This document shows, piece after piece, positions 1 through 11,400 of a stretch of 64,000 nt of DNA (positions are counted from its first letter, which is position 1; each line of letters starts with the position of its first letter). The translations under genes were made by a program, and so were the position numbers. The notes under the pieces were generated by a model. The model saw only the letters and a list, made by a program, of their open reading frames with translations, ran no database searches and was not told where the DNA came from. The stretch lies in assembly GCF_963422355.1 (NCBI RefSeq), contig NC_085089.1, positions 3,375,026 to 3,439,025 of the forward strand, in the 5' to 3' direction. The DNA is from Corticium candelabrum. Its lineage: Eukaryota; Porifera; Homoscleromorpha; Homosclerophorida; Plakinidae.

Positions 1-549
1 GCTCAATTGACTTTGGGCTGATTCCAGTGGTGCAGGGATCATCAAAGACAACATGTATTTTCTTTGCTATAGCTGATTTCAAATATGGAACAATCCACTT
101 GCAGAACAAAAATGAGAGTAGTCTTGAAACGTTTTCATGAAAGGTAGCTTTAGAGGTGATGAATGGACAAAAAACATTCCCTCAAGAACTACAACATCTG
201 GTGGAGTCACTGAGTCAATTGATGTTTCAATGACACCTGGGTATCGTCTTTCCAATACTGCAGTAGTATTAGCCTTTTACTCCCTTGCATGGAATACCAT
301 CTGCATCAGCTAAAGCCCTTGGAAGATCTAGAAACTGACAGGCCCCTGCTTGCAGTTGTCGTCCCTGAACTAAAGAGTAAGCTAGAGTCTTCTTTATACA
401 TGTCTGTACAAGCTTCCTCTGCTTTTCTGCCAGATTGATCTTCTGTTTCTTCTTAGCAGTGGTCTCCCCGAACGTCTTCAGTTTTTTTCTTTCGCCTCCT
501 GACCACACTGGTACTAGGGGTGCTAAGAAACTGGTAATCCACATAATTT

Positions 550-1140
550 TTGTATGATGTCAATCCAATTTGCAAATTTGGAGGAGGTCCAATATTCAGG
601 CACGACCGTTACCTGGACAACTACTACAACATGTTGCGGGAAGTAGGCTTCCATTACCGTAAAGAACTGACAGCTCAATTCCAAAACAAGCAACGCCCAG
701 ACATAGCTGTCTATGATTTTCATGAGGGCAAGAAATTATTGTTAGACATTACAATAACACACCCTTGGGCACAAAGTAACATCTCAGGGAGCAGCACTAC
801 GGCAGGATTTGCAGCAGTGGAAAAAGAAAAACAAAAGGACAAGAAATACAGAGAAACTGCTGAATCCCTAGGACACATCTTTCGCCCAATCGCAATTGAG
901 GCTTTCGGACGCTGGGGCCCCAAGGCTGAAGAGCTACTGACAGAGACAAGCAAGATGGCACCCATGCAATTGGACATGCCAGTGGGCCAATTCAAGCACA
1001 GTGGTCACGTCATTTGTCGGTGACACTTCAACGACTAAATTCGGACATAATCAATAAACGGGCATTGACAATTGTTGGCAAGAAGGAGTCTGGTACCAGC
1101 GGGCCAGCTAACCTTGCCAAACGAGAATTTAGTTTTGTCG
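550..1140 (+). mobile_element. 3' end of a LINE-type retrotransposon with a nuclease-like C-terminal domain
   Basis: An open frame at 550-1023 encodes about 157 residues matching the C-terminal end of reverse-transcriptase polyproteins common in invertebrate genomes. It contains a GGGPIFRHDRYLDN start, then RPDIAVYDF and LLLDITITHPWAQSN, and later IEAFGRWGPKAEELL. The RPD plus LDITI spacing resembles a PD-(D/E)XK nuclease fold; that is inference. No reverse-transcriptase motif is present upstream, so this is a 5'-truncated insertion, as expected for target-primed retrotransposition. It is followed by a simple-sequence tail and interrupts the minus-strand unit around it. Confidence 0.6.
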
Positions 1141-1157
1141 TTTCATAAATTTACGTT

Positions 1158-1275
1158 CGTGTGTGTGTGTGTGTGTGTGTGCTTGGTTGCATTGTAGTTT
1201 GTATTGTAGTTTGCGTTGTAGTTTGCATTGTAGTTTGCATTTTAGTTCGTGTCGTAGTTTGCTTGTAATTTGCCT
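1158..1275 (+). repeat. TG microsatellite and 12-bp tandem repeat, probable LINE tail
   Basis: A (GT)n run at about 1158-1180 is followed by about seven imperfect copies of a 12-bp unit close to GTAGTTTGCATT. Position directly after the LINE 3' fragment suggests it is the simple-repeat tail of that insertion. Confidence 0.7.
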
Positions 1276-4200
1276 AAAACTTAGCATGTCCTCCCGTAAT
1301 CTACTGTCTGCTGCATCTCCACTAACAAAATGTTTAAGTGGTTTTACAATAGTGACACCATCTCCATTACTTGGTTCACAGTCAAAAACTTTGTGGCTGT
1401 TGAAAGACATTCAAATATGCTTTTAAATTCTCAGTCTCTTTTTCTAACCCTGACAAGGATGGCATGTATGTAGCTGATTCATACTCAGTGGTTCTGCATG
1501 GAATGATCTTCTTTTTTTATATTAGCAAGTAGGCCACTTCTGTAGGGTAGGTATCCAGCCAGCTTGGACAAAGTGTTTGGTGTTATTCTTGTAAGGCAGG
1601 CCTTTGTTTCCCCATTTATGAGCATCTCATGCGCTTCATCTAGTGCCACTGATTTCATCTGTGTCCCGCTTATATTACTGTACCCACAAACCACCAGACT
1701 CCAGACTACCAAACACTCCCTCTGGAAAATTGACAATATCACACAGATGTTGTGGTATGAGGCTTTGGTAGGTCAATCGATCAAATGCATGAAATATTGG
1801 TGTTATATCTTTTAAGCATGCTATCCTCTGCTTCCAGTCTCCTTTACATATTGCAAGCCATAATAAACATAGTTCATCATGTCCTTGTAAACGTACTTGT
1901 TCCAGAACTGAAACGATTCGTCTCTTTGCACGACTTCTTGTCTGTGTATGGAAAACTTGTCGTAGAGCCCTTTGATGGAGACTACCAAGTGCTCCAAATG
2001 CACCAGTTCTAAAGTCTGTCCAGATTGCCAACACTGATATACAGCAGTTTGTACAGCATTTAAAGTTGTTAAGGCATAATCTAAAGCTAGGAACTGCTCC
2101 AACTGGTGGACATAAACTGCCTCAAATGACTGTAACAAGAATCGATGAGTTCTCTTAAAAATTAGAGGTTGATTTCAATGAAGTTAGGGTATGTGAGCGG
2201 TGAATCGCTGCAGCAACATTCCTTAATCCGCCATCCCAATAAACTTTTATGATCACAGACTACATATTCTTGGGGATGTGCCAATCTCCAGGAAATGGCA
2301 ACAACCATGACAAGGTGAAGCTATACATGTTGTTCAGGTCAACCAGGTGACAATAGGTCTTAGCATCACCACCAACAATAACGTATAACACTTGAGTGCC
2401 TACTTCAAATTTCCTATGTACATGTCTTGATTGATGTCTGGCGGTCAGCGGGCAAATCAAGGACTCCAAGTAAATGGCTTGTGATTTATGCTGTACTGCA
2501 TGAACTTGACCAGGAAAAAATAATTTCACGTCTGGTTTGGTTACCCCTAACTTGTTTGTACAGAATGACACGACCATATATAGAAACGTTTTCTCAGCCA
2601 ACATACCTAGCAATTTTTCATCATCCTCTGAGCAAGTGAAGGAATCACAAGTCAATGGGATGAATGGGTATAAGCTAATCTGGCTGTCTAAAGCATGTCT
2701 GACAACTACACCCTCTGGTTCCAAAGCTTGAAATGGGATTTTCTACTTTGAGGCTTCTTAGATGCTGCAAATGCAAATGTAAGGCTTCCACTGTTGCTCT
2801 GACAACTTGCTTCTCTATGTTCCAATGCTTGCACAGATATACTATGAAAGCCTCGAGAAGACTGCTCAGTGTACACAGCAGCAAACGGACAGTTTTTGTC
2901 AATGTTATCAATAGATGCTGTGCAAAACGATGACGGATTTATAAGATCTCTCATTACAAGGGAATTTCTTGAAACAGCTTGGGCTACTTGAAATCCCTCC
3001 GATGTATCTCTGCTACTAGTGGCTCCAAGTCTGTTGAGAATTGACAGTAACTCTGCAGATCCACTGTAACTGTCAACTACATCAGCAAGAACAAGGTGCA
3101 GTGGAAGACTGCAATGGCTATTGACACAGTGAAGCATAACGGATAGGAGAAAGACATGTTTCAGTAACCGTGTGTTGTCGCCATGAAGAAAGTCACTAAC
3201 TCGCAAGTGGGTTTCCATAGTCCAGTTTACTTGTCCAGACAAAAGAGTCCTTCTTTCTGTACTAGTCAGAGTCAGCAACACTATGACATTCCACAAAACA
3301 GGATCTACATAATTCACAACCTCAGTCAGTTGAATTGTATGAATGTTCGACAAGTCAAACTGTGACAGTTTTGTGGTAGCAGCTTGTAACCTACTGTTCA
3401 TATCGAGGCATACAGGTAGTGTGTCAGAAACCTTTACATTCTCCATATGACTTTTATGTCGTTTACTTTCTTCTAGTTCCCTTTCCAGACGAAGACACTT
3501 TGATCTGTACGAAGCTAACGTGGCATGCAAAGCTGCTAATGGATCACCACCATTGCGCAGAAGAATGGTGCCCTGCTTTTTGAAAGATGTCTGTCTGTTT
3601 TGAGATGGGGATAGAGCAAGTGGTGAAGACTAATTAGTAACCAATTAGCTGTCCTAATGGGAGATTCAGATTGTGTACTCAGAAATGAACAGACAGAACA
3701 GAAGTGGTCTCGTGCATCCACTAACAAAAGAGCCACATTTTCAAGAAGGGCATCAAGTACCCAAACTCCTGTCAGACGAAGAGCTTTTCCCACAATGGTG
3801 TCGATGTCATCGCCAACAAGGGATTCCTCCTTTCCTGATAGCTTTTTTCTAAGTTGTTTAATGCCATCATTTGTTGACATCATGTCAGACTTACTCTTTA
3901 CCTGGGCAATCCGAAGATGGCTGAAGTAGCACCTGGAGCAAACTGGTGAAGTTTCTGTGACATCTTTCACCACTTGACATGTCTCCCTCAAGTAGGCGCT
4001 AATCAATGCTGGGTCTGGACAATGTCTAGCAGTTTTCTGAATACCAATACCATAAGTGGTGCACTCAACTTTGCTGGAGTGTAAATACCTACACAAAGCT
4101 ATTACTAAGCTACACAATGTAAACAAGGCAGTGTACATGAAAACCCACCTGTACAACTAAGAGTGGTGCAATTTACATAATGTTACAACACAATCACCTA

Positions 4201-4638
4201 GAAAAGACTGAGAGGCAGTACAAGCGCTGGCTACTTCACTTGAAGATGCCTTGAAGCAAGCTGCCACTGATTCTACATTACAGCCTTTGAATGAGGCACG
4301 AATAACATTTTCAGAACAAAGATTGCGTACAAGGCTTGGGTCATGTTCCAACAAGCCCACAACACATACACTGTCAGACTTAAATTTTTTGGGTGCAGGA
4401 TCATTATTTTCCTTGTCATCTTTTCGAAAATTTTCCCACTTCCTTCTCAACGATCAACTACACTTTGAACACAAGCAAGACTGCATATCAAGCTGAGATG
4501 ACGTCATGACCCATTCTTTGAATTCTTAGTTCCTGTTGTCTGGATGACGAAAACTGCCTCCATCAGCTCCACAAACACTACATGACACACAATTCCTCCC
4601 TGGGTGAACATCCTCTCTTCTCTTCCACCTGCTCATTT

Positions 4639-5497
4639 TAGTGTTGAAAAACACTGGAAAACCTAGGACTATCCTTGCAATACAAATTAGAAAACGGCAA
4701 TAACAGGCATAGTTGTCACCTACCTCTAGCTGTTGCAGTAAATAAAATCCAAGAACTACTGTTAAATGCAACTAGAAACGCGACTCAGATCAAGAAAATC
4801 GCTGAACAGACACAAGATAACCAGCTCTAATCGATGCAAATCGAGAAGCCCGCCAACTACTGCTCAGGCGCAGAAATGTGGTCTCTAAACACTTCCCCGT
4901 ACGTGTGTACGGTCGATAGGTGGGGCACTTTGCTACACCTGAATTTGGCGAAAAACGCCAGTGCACACAACATCATAAAATCACCAGTAACGTTAATTCG
5001 TGTCTTCTACTTGTTGCATGCGATTTCAAACAGAAATAGCCCAAGAGACGAAAGTGCACAGACAAAGAAGTCACCTACCTTCTGGAAGTGTTCGCGCCCC
5101 TTCCCATCTGAAACACAGCTGATTCCAGTCAAACTCGTAGAAATGATAGATATTTAACAATATCCATAGTTTCAGCACACGTTGCTGGCTGTAATGGTCC
5201 TCGTCTTTGCTAAAACGACCAGGCGTCTCCGCTGCAGCAAGCGGATATTAGAAAATATATTTTAACCTCGCCTACGCAAATAACGCACTTGGCGGATCGA
5301 CTGCAATCCAAGACACAGCAGGCTATTTGACTTAATTTGATTCTGAGCAAACCAATAGAACATGACAACATTATAGAACTGGATTTGCATCACGACAAGT
5401 GTAAACGATTTTCTCTACTTATAGTTTTTCATTGTGGTTGTTAGGCAGGACTCCGCGGCTGATTTGCGCGGTAGCTACTGTACCGCCTAGTAGAAGT
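4639..5497. other. Intergenic, between divergent units
   Basis: Separates the 5' end of the minus-strand unit (4638) from the CENPL start codon (5498). No convincing coding exon was found. It presumably holds the CENPL promoter; no clear TATA element was identified. Confidence 0.4.
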
Positions 5498-8400
5498 ATG
5501 GCGGACAGTTCAAGTTCACGGCCGCAGACAAGAGTAGCGAAGAGGTTGGAGATGACGCCTAGGAGCACACCAGTATGGGCAAAGAAACCGAGAACGACGC
5601 CGTCTTTGCTAGGTATGAAGTCAAGTGGGATTTCGTATATTTCGTGTGGTGTTGCTAATTAGTATTCTAAGAGTTGGTTTCTCTTGTACAGCAGAAAGGC
5701 GATCATCGAGAAGATTATTAGCTACTCCTAGAGGATTGTCATTATCGAGAACACCTGTTACAAGATGTCTTGAGGCAACTGATGAGACAGCACGAAGAGC
5801 AAGGTTACCACAGACTAGAGGCAAACAGCAAGTGAAACACAGTGAAGGTACAGTCTTGTGTTGGGCACTTTAGTAGGCTTCAGTTACTGTAGTTTGGGAA
5901 ACTTGTTTATATTAATTAAATTTGTTGATTTTGGTACAGTGAATTTATTTAAAGGTGTACACTCCGTCGTTTAGCGCTACTTCCCCGAAACTTGATTACA
6001 TACTATCACAGGGTATGGTAGTACTCTGTATGTAGGGATTGCCCGGCTATGAAGTGTTGTGGGGCATGGTTGTCTTTTTTCTCGCCTAGACAACATAGTA
6101 AATGAAGACTAAAATTTCTCAAAATCAACGAAATGAAATGTTTGTACGTTTTGTACTATATCATATTCTTGTTTTGGTCATTAATCATCTAAACCTACAA
6201 AACAGTTGCTAGCCTCGGAGGCCCATGCGCCAATTTTGTTCTTCTTCTTCTCCTCCACGGATATCTCTTTTTGTACATTGCGTACAGCTGTGAAACTTAA
6301 GAAAACGCTTTAGAATTATCCGAACTCGATTTTTTTGGTGATTAAAGATACCGAAAGGAATGTTCAAGAATTGTGTTTCTTTCAAGCAATTTGATCCAAC
6401 AACAGCCATCAACGCTATTGTACATTTTGGGCCAATCACGGAGCAGTAGTTGCGACTGCTTGTCCATGGCAACCAGAGACAATGGACGAGGTGCCAATCA
6501 AATGGGCCAAATGTTTATGAAAGAGTTTGTCACCAGAACTGTGTATTTTGATTATGTTTGCCATTGTCAAGTGTAGCCTGAAATTGTTTGCAATCTACAT
6601 CGCACACAGGAGCAAAAATGACAAGTAATTACGTACAGTTTACGTAACAAATTATACGGGAACCCAACAGTTGCAACGCATATCTCATGTGTTATAACCT
6701 TGGACTTTCACTAGCTAAACCAAGTTCTATTCCAACTGCCATTGCATATTCAACTGCACTAAAAACTTAGGATCCATATTCGTGCAACGTGCGGTATGAT
6801 ACCATGGTATATACCATCACATGACCGCTAAATGAAAGCTGTATAATTAAGTTTACATTTAAACAGGTTTAATTAATGCTAATGAAAACACGCTAAATCT
6901 TATAATGCTTAGGCTTACAGGTCCTATGGAGACACGCCCTAGGCTGTGTTTTTGCACTCCTAAAAACTTACCAAACTAGAATTTTAAGAAATTTTCTCTG
7001 AAAAAAGAAGTAGATGTAGGGATTATATAGAAAGTAACAGAAACAAGATCTATAGATGATATGAACCAAGACCAGACATCATTAGTGAATTCTTCTAACC
7101 CCTCATTCCCATATTACATTTATTGGTTTGGAAGGATTCACTAATGATGTCTGGCTGTGGTTCATATTATCTGTAGATCTTGTTTCTGTTACTTTTTATA
7201 CAATCTCTACATCTATTTCTTTTTTCAAGGAAAAAGTTTTTTAAATTCTAGTACCATATATGCAATCAAGTTGGAAGGTTGGGCTGAACTAGGCAAAGCT
7301 GGATATCAGAGCGTAGTCACTGTAGCCTCGAACTTCCAGACCAGAGAGCGCGCGAACTCTATTCTGGACCAAGTCGATACTAAAATGATTTCGGAAATAG
7401 CTCTTCTTAGCCAATCAGCTTCTACAACCCGAATCTCGGTTGTAAATTCTGATTGGCTTAGCAATAATTGGTTATGCTAAGTGCACTAGCACCTGATTGC
7501 GCACGTGTGAAATCCTCATGGGCGGCTAAGTGCACGACACAACAATGACAAGGCTCTGCATGCCAAAAACAATGATCAGACTCTGCATGCCAAAAACAAT
7601 GATCAGACTCTGCACACACACATCTTAGTTTTAGTTTCAGCTTCAGTTCTTTGATATTTTCAAGTTTGCGGTGAGAGGACATGCACAGCAGTGTCGCTAG
7701 ACCATCACCTTTGACAACTGGTAGAGCGGTAGTCTCGCTAGTCGAGCGGTTAGACTAGGTAGCGGTCTGCCAAAGAATCAAAGAGTTGTGGTTTTATGTC
7801 GTCCACCAAGATATCGCCGCAAACACTGCAGACGTCTCTTCTTTGTTTGTGAGATGTCATGGCATTTACAAATGATATGTTGATCGAGGTAAAACGATCC
7901 TACGCTGTTAGACACCATTTACCATCGCTTTTGACAAATACTTCCGAAATCATTTTAGTATCGACTTGGTCCAGACTAGAGTTCGCGTGCTTCGCGCGCT
8001 CTCTGGTCTGGAAATTTGAGGCTATAGTCACTGTTGCAAATAAGGAAAATGTATGGGAACGATTTTACAATCTTGTGGTTAAAGCAGAGTTCGGGTCGTG
8101 CTCAAACCAACTTGTCATCTTTTCTCAGGTTGAAGGCACCGAATAGGTTGCGTTTTACACAAAACCAGGTTTGAACATGCGATCACTACATATTAGCGTG
8201 AAAACAGAGCACATACGATGATCACATGGTAAGCAATAAGTAGGTCACATGATAAGTGCAAATGCACAAATACAGTGCAGTTTGTCCCTTCAGTCTTGCA
8301 TGCGCATTCGTGCCCATTTCATAACCCATGAGCACATTTTCTCAACGTCTCACGAGTGACTACCTGCATTTTGATGGTAGTGAGGCTCCTAAAATAGACG

Positions 8401-11400
8401 GAATGTTTCTCACATGACCATCGTATGCACTGTTTTCACGCTATTTGCTGCTAAAATCTGGTGCTCTCATATCCAGCTTTTTGATTGCCTAGCGATGCAA
8501 TCAAGTTTGCGGGGTGTAGCGCTAAACGAGTGTTCCTTTAAACTGAATCACTTCCTCAAACTAGGCTTACAGTTCGTTTGTTCGTGTGATTGTCTTGTAT
8601 ATGTACCAAACCAAATGCTTGCATGCCATTTCTATATAAATATGCAAATAGGGTATTTAATTCCTTTGATTGTTTGGGTTTTCGTGTGTCATGGTGAAAT
8701 GTATCACTTATATTTAGGATTTCAGTTGAAGTGACCTTCCCCGTGTGGCTTTGGCTTTGATAGAACTGTATCTCGTTGGTCATCGATCAGAAATGGAAAA
8801 GATAATTAAGTTGTAGTAACATGATCACTTGTAGACTAGAGTTGCTAGACATGGGTTCTTAATTGAATTTAATAAGATAATTGATTATGGATTGGTAATT
8901 GATATGAATCACTCCCCTCTTTTGAAGTGATTTTGAGGAAACCCTGTAGGGTGAACAACTAATTTTTGCAAGATTTCTATATTCTTTACCTTACCTACAA
9001 GGCTCACGGCAATCACAAACAATAAAAAGTCTTCTTAATTAAAACATTCATGTTCCTTGAATTTGGAGAAAGCTGCTGTAAGATTTATTTTTGGCTTATA
9101 TGCCATAACATAGAGAAGTTATTACCTTAGAGCAAGCAGAGATTGTCAGCTGCAGCCAGAAAGCTTACATAATCATTGTCTACACCTAGTACCATATCAA
9201 ATGTACTATACTGACGCAATTAATACCCCACCCCCTATGGTTGGCTAGCATCAAAGGTAAACTAGGGATGGGACTTTACTCAAAACCTGACACCTGGAGG
9301 TGTTAATTGGCAGAAGTAATTAACTTAATCAATTGACAAGTAATTAACCACCTGTCATGTCTCTCATGCAACGGGATAATTTGTCAGCGAAATCCGAGAA
9401 GGTCATCTTGATAATGCTCCGGAAGGGCTTGAGACTCATTCGTTTTGCGCCGTAGTCCTACGTTAAAGCGTTGCTTCCACCCGACAAGCCATCCATTGCT
9501 TGCTTTAAATCCTATAATGTTTAGTTCTGCAGTGACTCGCTTTGCTTCGTCTATCAGTGCGACGTTAGAAACTGCCAGGCCAAAGTTTCGCCTCTCTTGC
9601 AAAAAGTCATACACCTGGTCATCAAGCGGTACACTTAATGGTTCACATCTGTCGAGCATCTTTCTTGCTTACTTTCCTTTTGGAGTTGCCTCATGTTGCT
9701 TTAGCTCCTCGTACTTTGCATTCTAGTCCCGCACACACTTCCTGTCAATGCTAAATTGGTTGGTGGTTTTTGACACCACCGAGCCATTGCCTCGATGCCA
9801 TTCAACAATGCTGAGCTTGTATTCAACAGTGAAGCTACGATATCTCTTGGGCATAGCTACCTAGAACATGTTGCCAAATTCGTAGGCAATTAAAGAAGCT
9901 AGTCTATATAGAAAGCGCCAATTAGCACCAATTGAAGAACAAAAAAAGGTGTGAAAATCTTAGGACCTGGACCAAATGTGGGGATGGGACTTTACTCGAG
10001 GCCTGGGGTATTAATCGAGTCAGTACGGTACTGAAAAATGGATTGAAGGAATTGAAATATAACGACCAGCAGCATGAAAAGACCTTCATTAGCAACATCA
10101 ATAAAAGGAAGAAGTACATTGGCCTCACAAACACAAAGGCATGACAGTGGAGAAGTGGGCAGATATAGTCTTTAGCAATGAAAGCAATATTATGCTAAAT
10201 GGAAGTGATGGTCAAGCATATCATGTACGAAGAAATTGAGCAGAAGGCTGGCTGTCTATGTAGACTACACAGTGGAGCTCTATAGTGGAACTATCTAACA
10301 AGGCACATCATGGGTGATTTGGAAAACCATCTCAAAAGACAGTGTTGGACCTCCTGTTTTCATTGAAGGTGGAGAAACAGGACAAAAGTACAACAGTACT
10401 TTCACCGAGCATTTCTTAGTCTGGTAAGAACACAAGAGGCTAGGCTAATGGAAAGCTGACATTTCTGCAAGATGTCAATGCAGTCATCCATTATGCAATG
10501 GTTGTTATTGAATGAAAAGAGGACGTGCAGTGCTCTCATTATCTTGGTCGGGTTGGTTTTAACCTCTTGTGATAGAAAGCCTTTGGGCAGTGCTTTAAAG
10601 AGTTTCTAAACCAAGCCATAAACAGAACCTTTTTGCCTTAAGTAATTAGAGTTGCATGACAAAAGCCACTAGGACTAATTCAAACAAAATTACTGCTGTA
10701 ATCAATGCAGAGGGACATTCTTCTAAGTATTAGAATAGCATATTGGATCTAAAGACATTTTTATTCACTGTTGATTTTAAGTACATGATAAGCTACTGTG
10801 TTTGAACTAGCATGCAAATGGATTTACAGCATAGACAAGTCATTTAGTGTACAGAGACAACCACGAAAAGGCTAAAGTGCAGTGTTGGTGTGACATTTGT
10901 ACTTGTGATGACATGTTTAATAATATATGGTCACATATTTATGATCTGTGTTTAGTGTTGACTGGAAGGAAATGGAATGTCTACAGTGTGTCTCTCTTGT
11001 ACAATCTGCAGGCCATGATTGACAGCCTTGGCTCATATTCTCGGTCACTTACTGCACATGTGAAAGTTGGAATAGAAGGAGGAGCGGCTGCATATTCGCT
11101 GGATGGTAATGAGGGAGAAGATGTAGAGAACGAAGGAAAGCTGACAGTTACTAAAGCCACCATAACAATTATGAAAGATTTGAAATCATATGTTACTGAT
11201 CATCCAGCTATCAGAATCACAATGAATGGAAGAAAAGCAGCAGGTGATTGAAGGCACAATCTAGCTGTGATAGCAGATTGGATTATACTAAATACAGACA
11301 ATTTATTTGCATTTTAAAGGTAGGTGATGTTTTAGGAAGACAGACAGCCGCTACCATGTAAAATGTATAATTAGTAACTAACTACACACTGACAGTAGTC

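Larger units (their letters stand above)
1..4638 (-). pseudogene. Decayed large protein-coding unit of an uncharacterised repeated family
   Basis: Open segments run in order on the minus strand: 4638-4531 (cysteine-rich start), 4450-4157, about 4090-3536, 3530-2706, 2724-2260, 2138-1485 and 1410-1260, then 520-1. They sit in different frames with stops between them. Recognisable stretches are GDAKTYCHLVDLNNMYSF followed by LLPFPGDWHIPKN near 2330-2270, YWDGGLRNVAA just after it, TPPDVVVLEGMFFVHSSPLK near 200-140 and HVVFDDPCTTGISPK near 60-10. I recall this arrangement from large unnamed proteins repeated in sponge and cnidarian genomes, possibly transposon-related. Some breaks may be introns (a GT-AG pair is plausible between 4190 and 4090), but the shift near 95-105 inside a continuous motif looks like a real frameshift. 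The LINE fragment at 550-1140 lies inside the unit. It continues past the left edge. Function unknown. Confidence 0.5.
7314..8032. mobile_element. Non-autonomous element with ~85-bp inverted ends
   Basis: 7316-7397 and 7941-8028 are reverse complements; the shared block AAGTCGATACTAAAATGATT lies in an arm running from the GTCACTGTAGCC end inward to TTTCGGAA. The right arm has a small extra CGCGCGAAG stretch. The centre holds a 27-bp tandem duplication and a tRNA-like sequence. A solo fragment of the same end (near 35070-35095) lies upstream of the C1orf198 homologue. Non-coding, CENPL intron 2. Confidence 0.7.

Noticed and set aside
6209..6472. Minus-strand frame of 87 codons with a faint THAP-like look (NIPFGIFNHQKNRVRI)
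   Set aside because: The Cys/His spacing of a THAP finger is not complete and the similarity is too weak to call.
8414..8783. Open frames of about 75-106 codons on both strands in CENPL intron 2
   Set aside because: Hydrophobic, low-information translations of AT-rich intron sequence with no recognisable domain.
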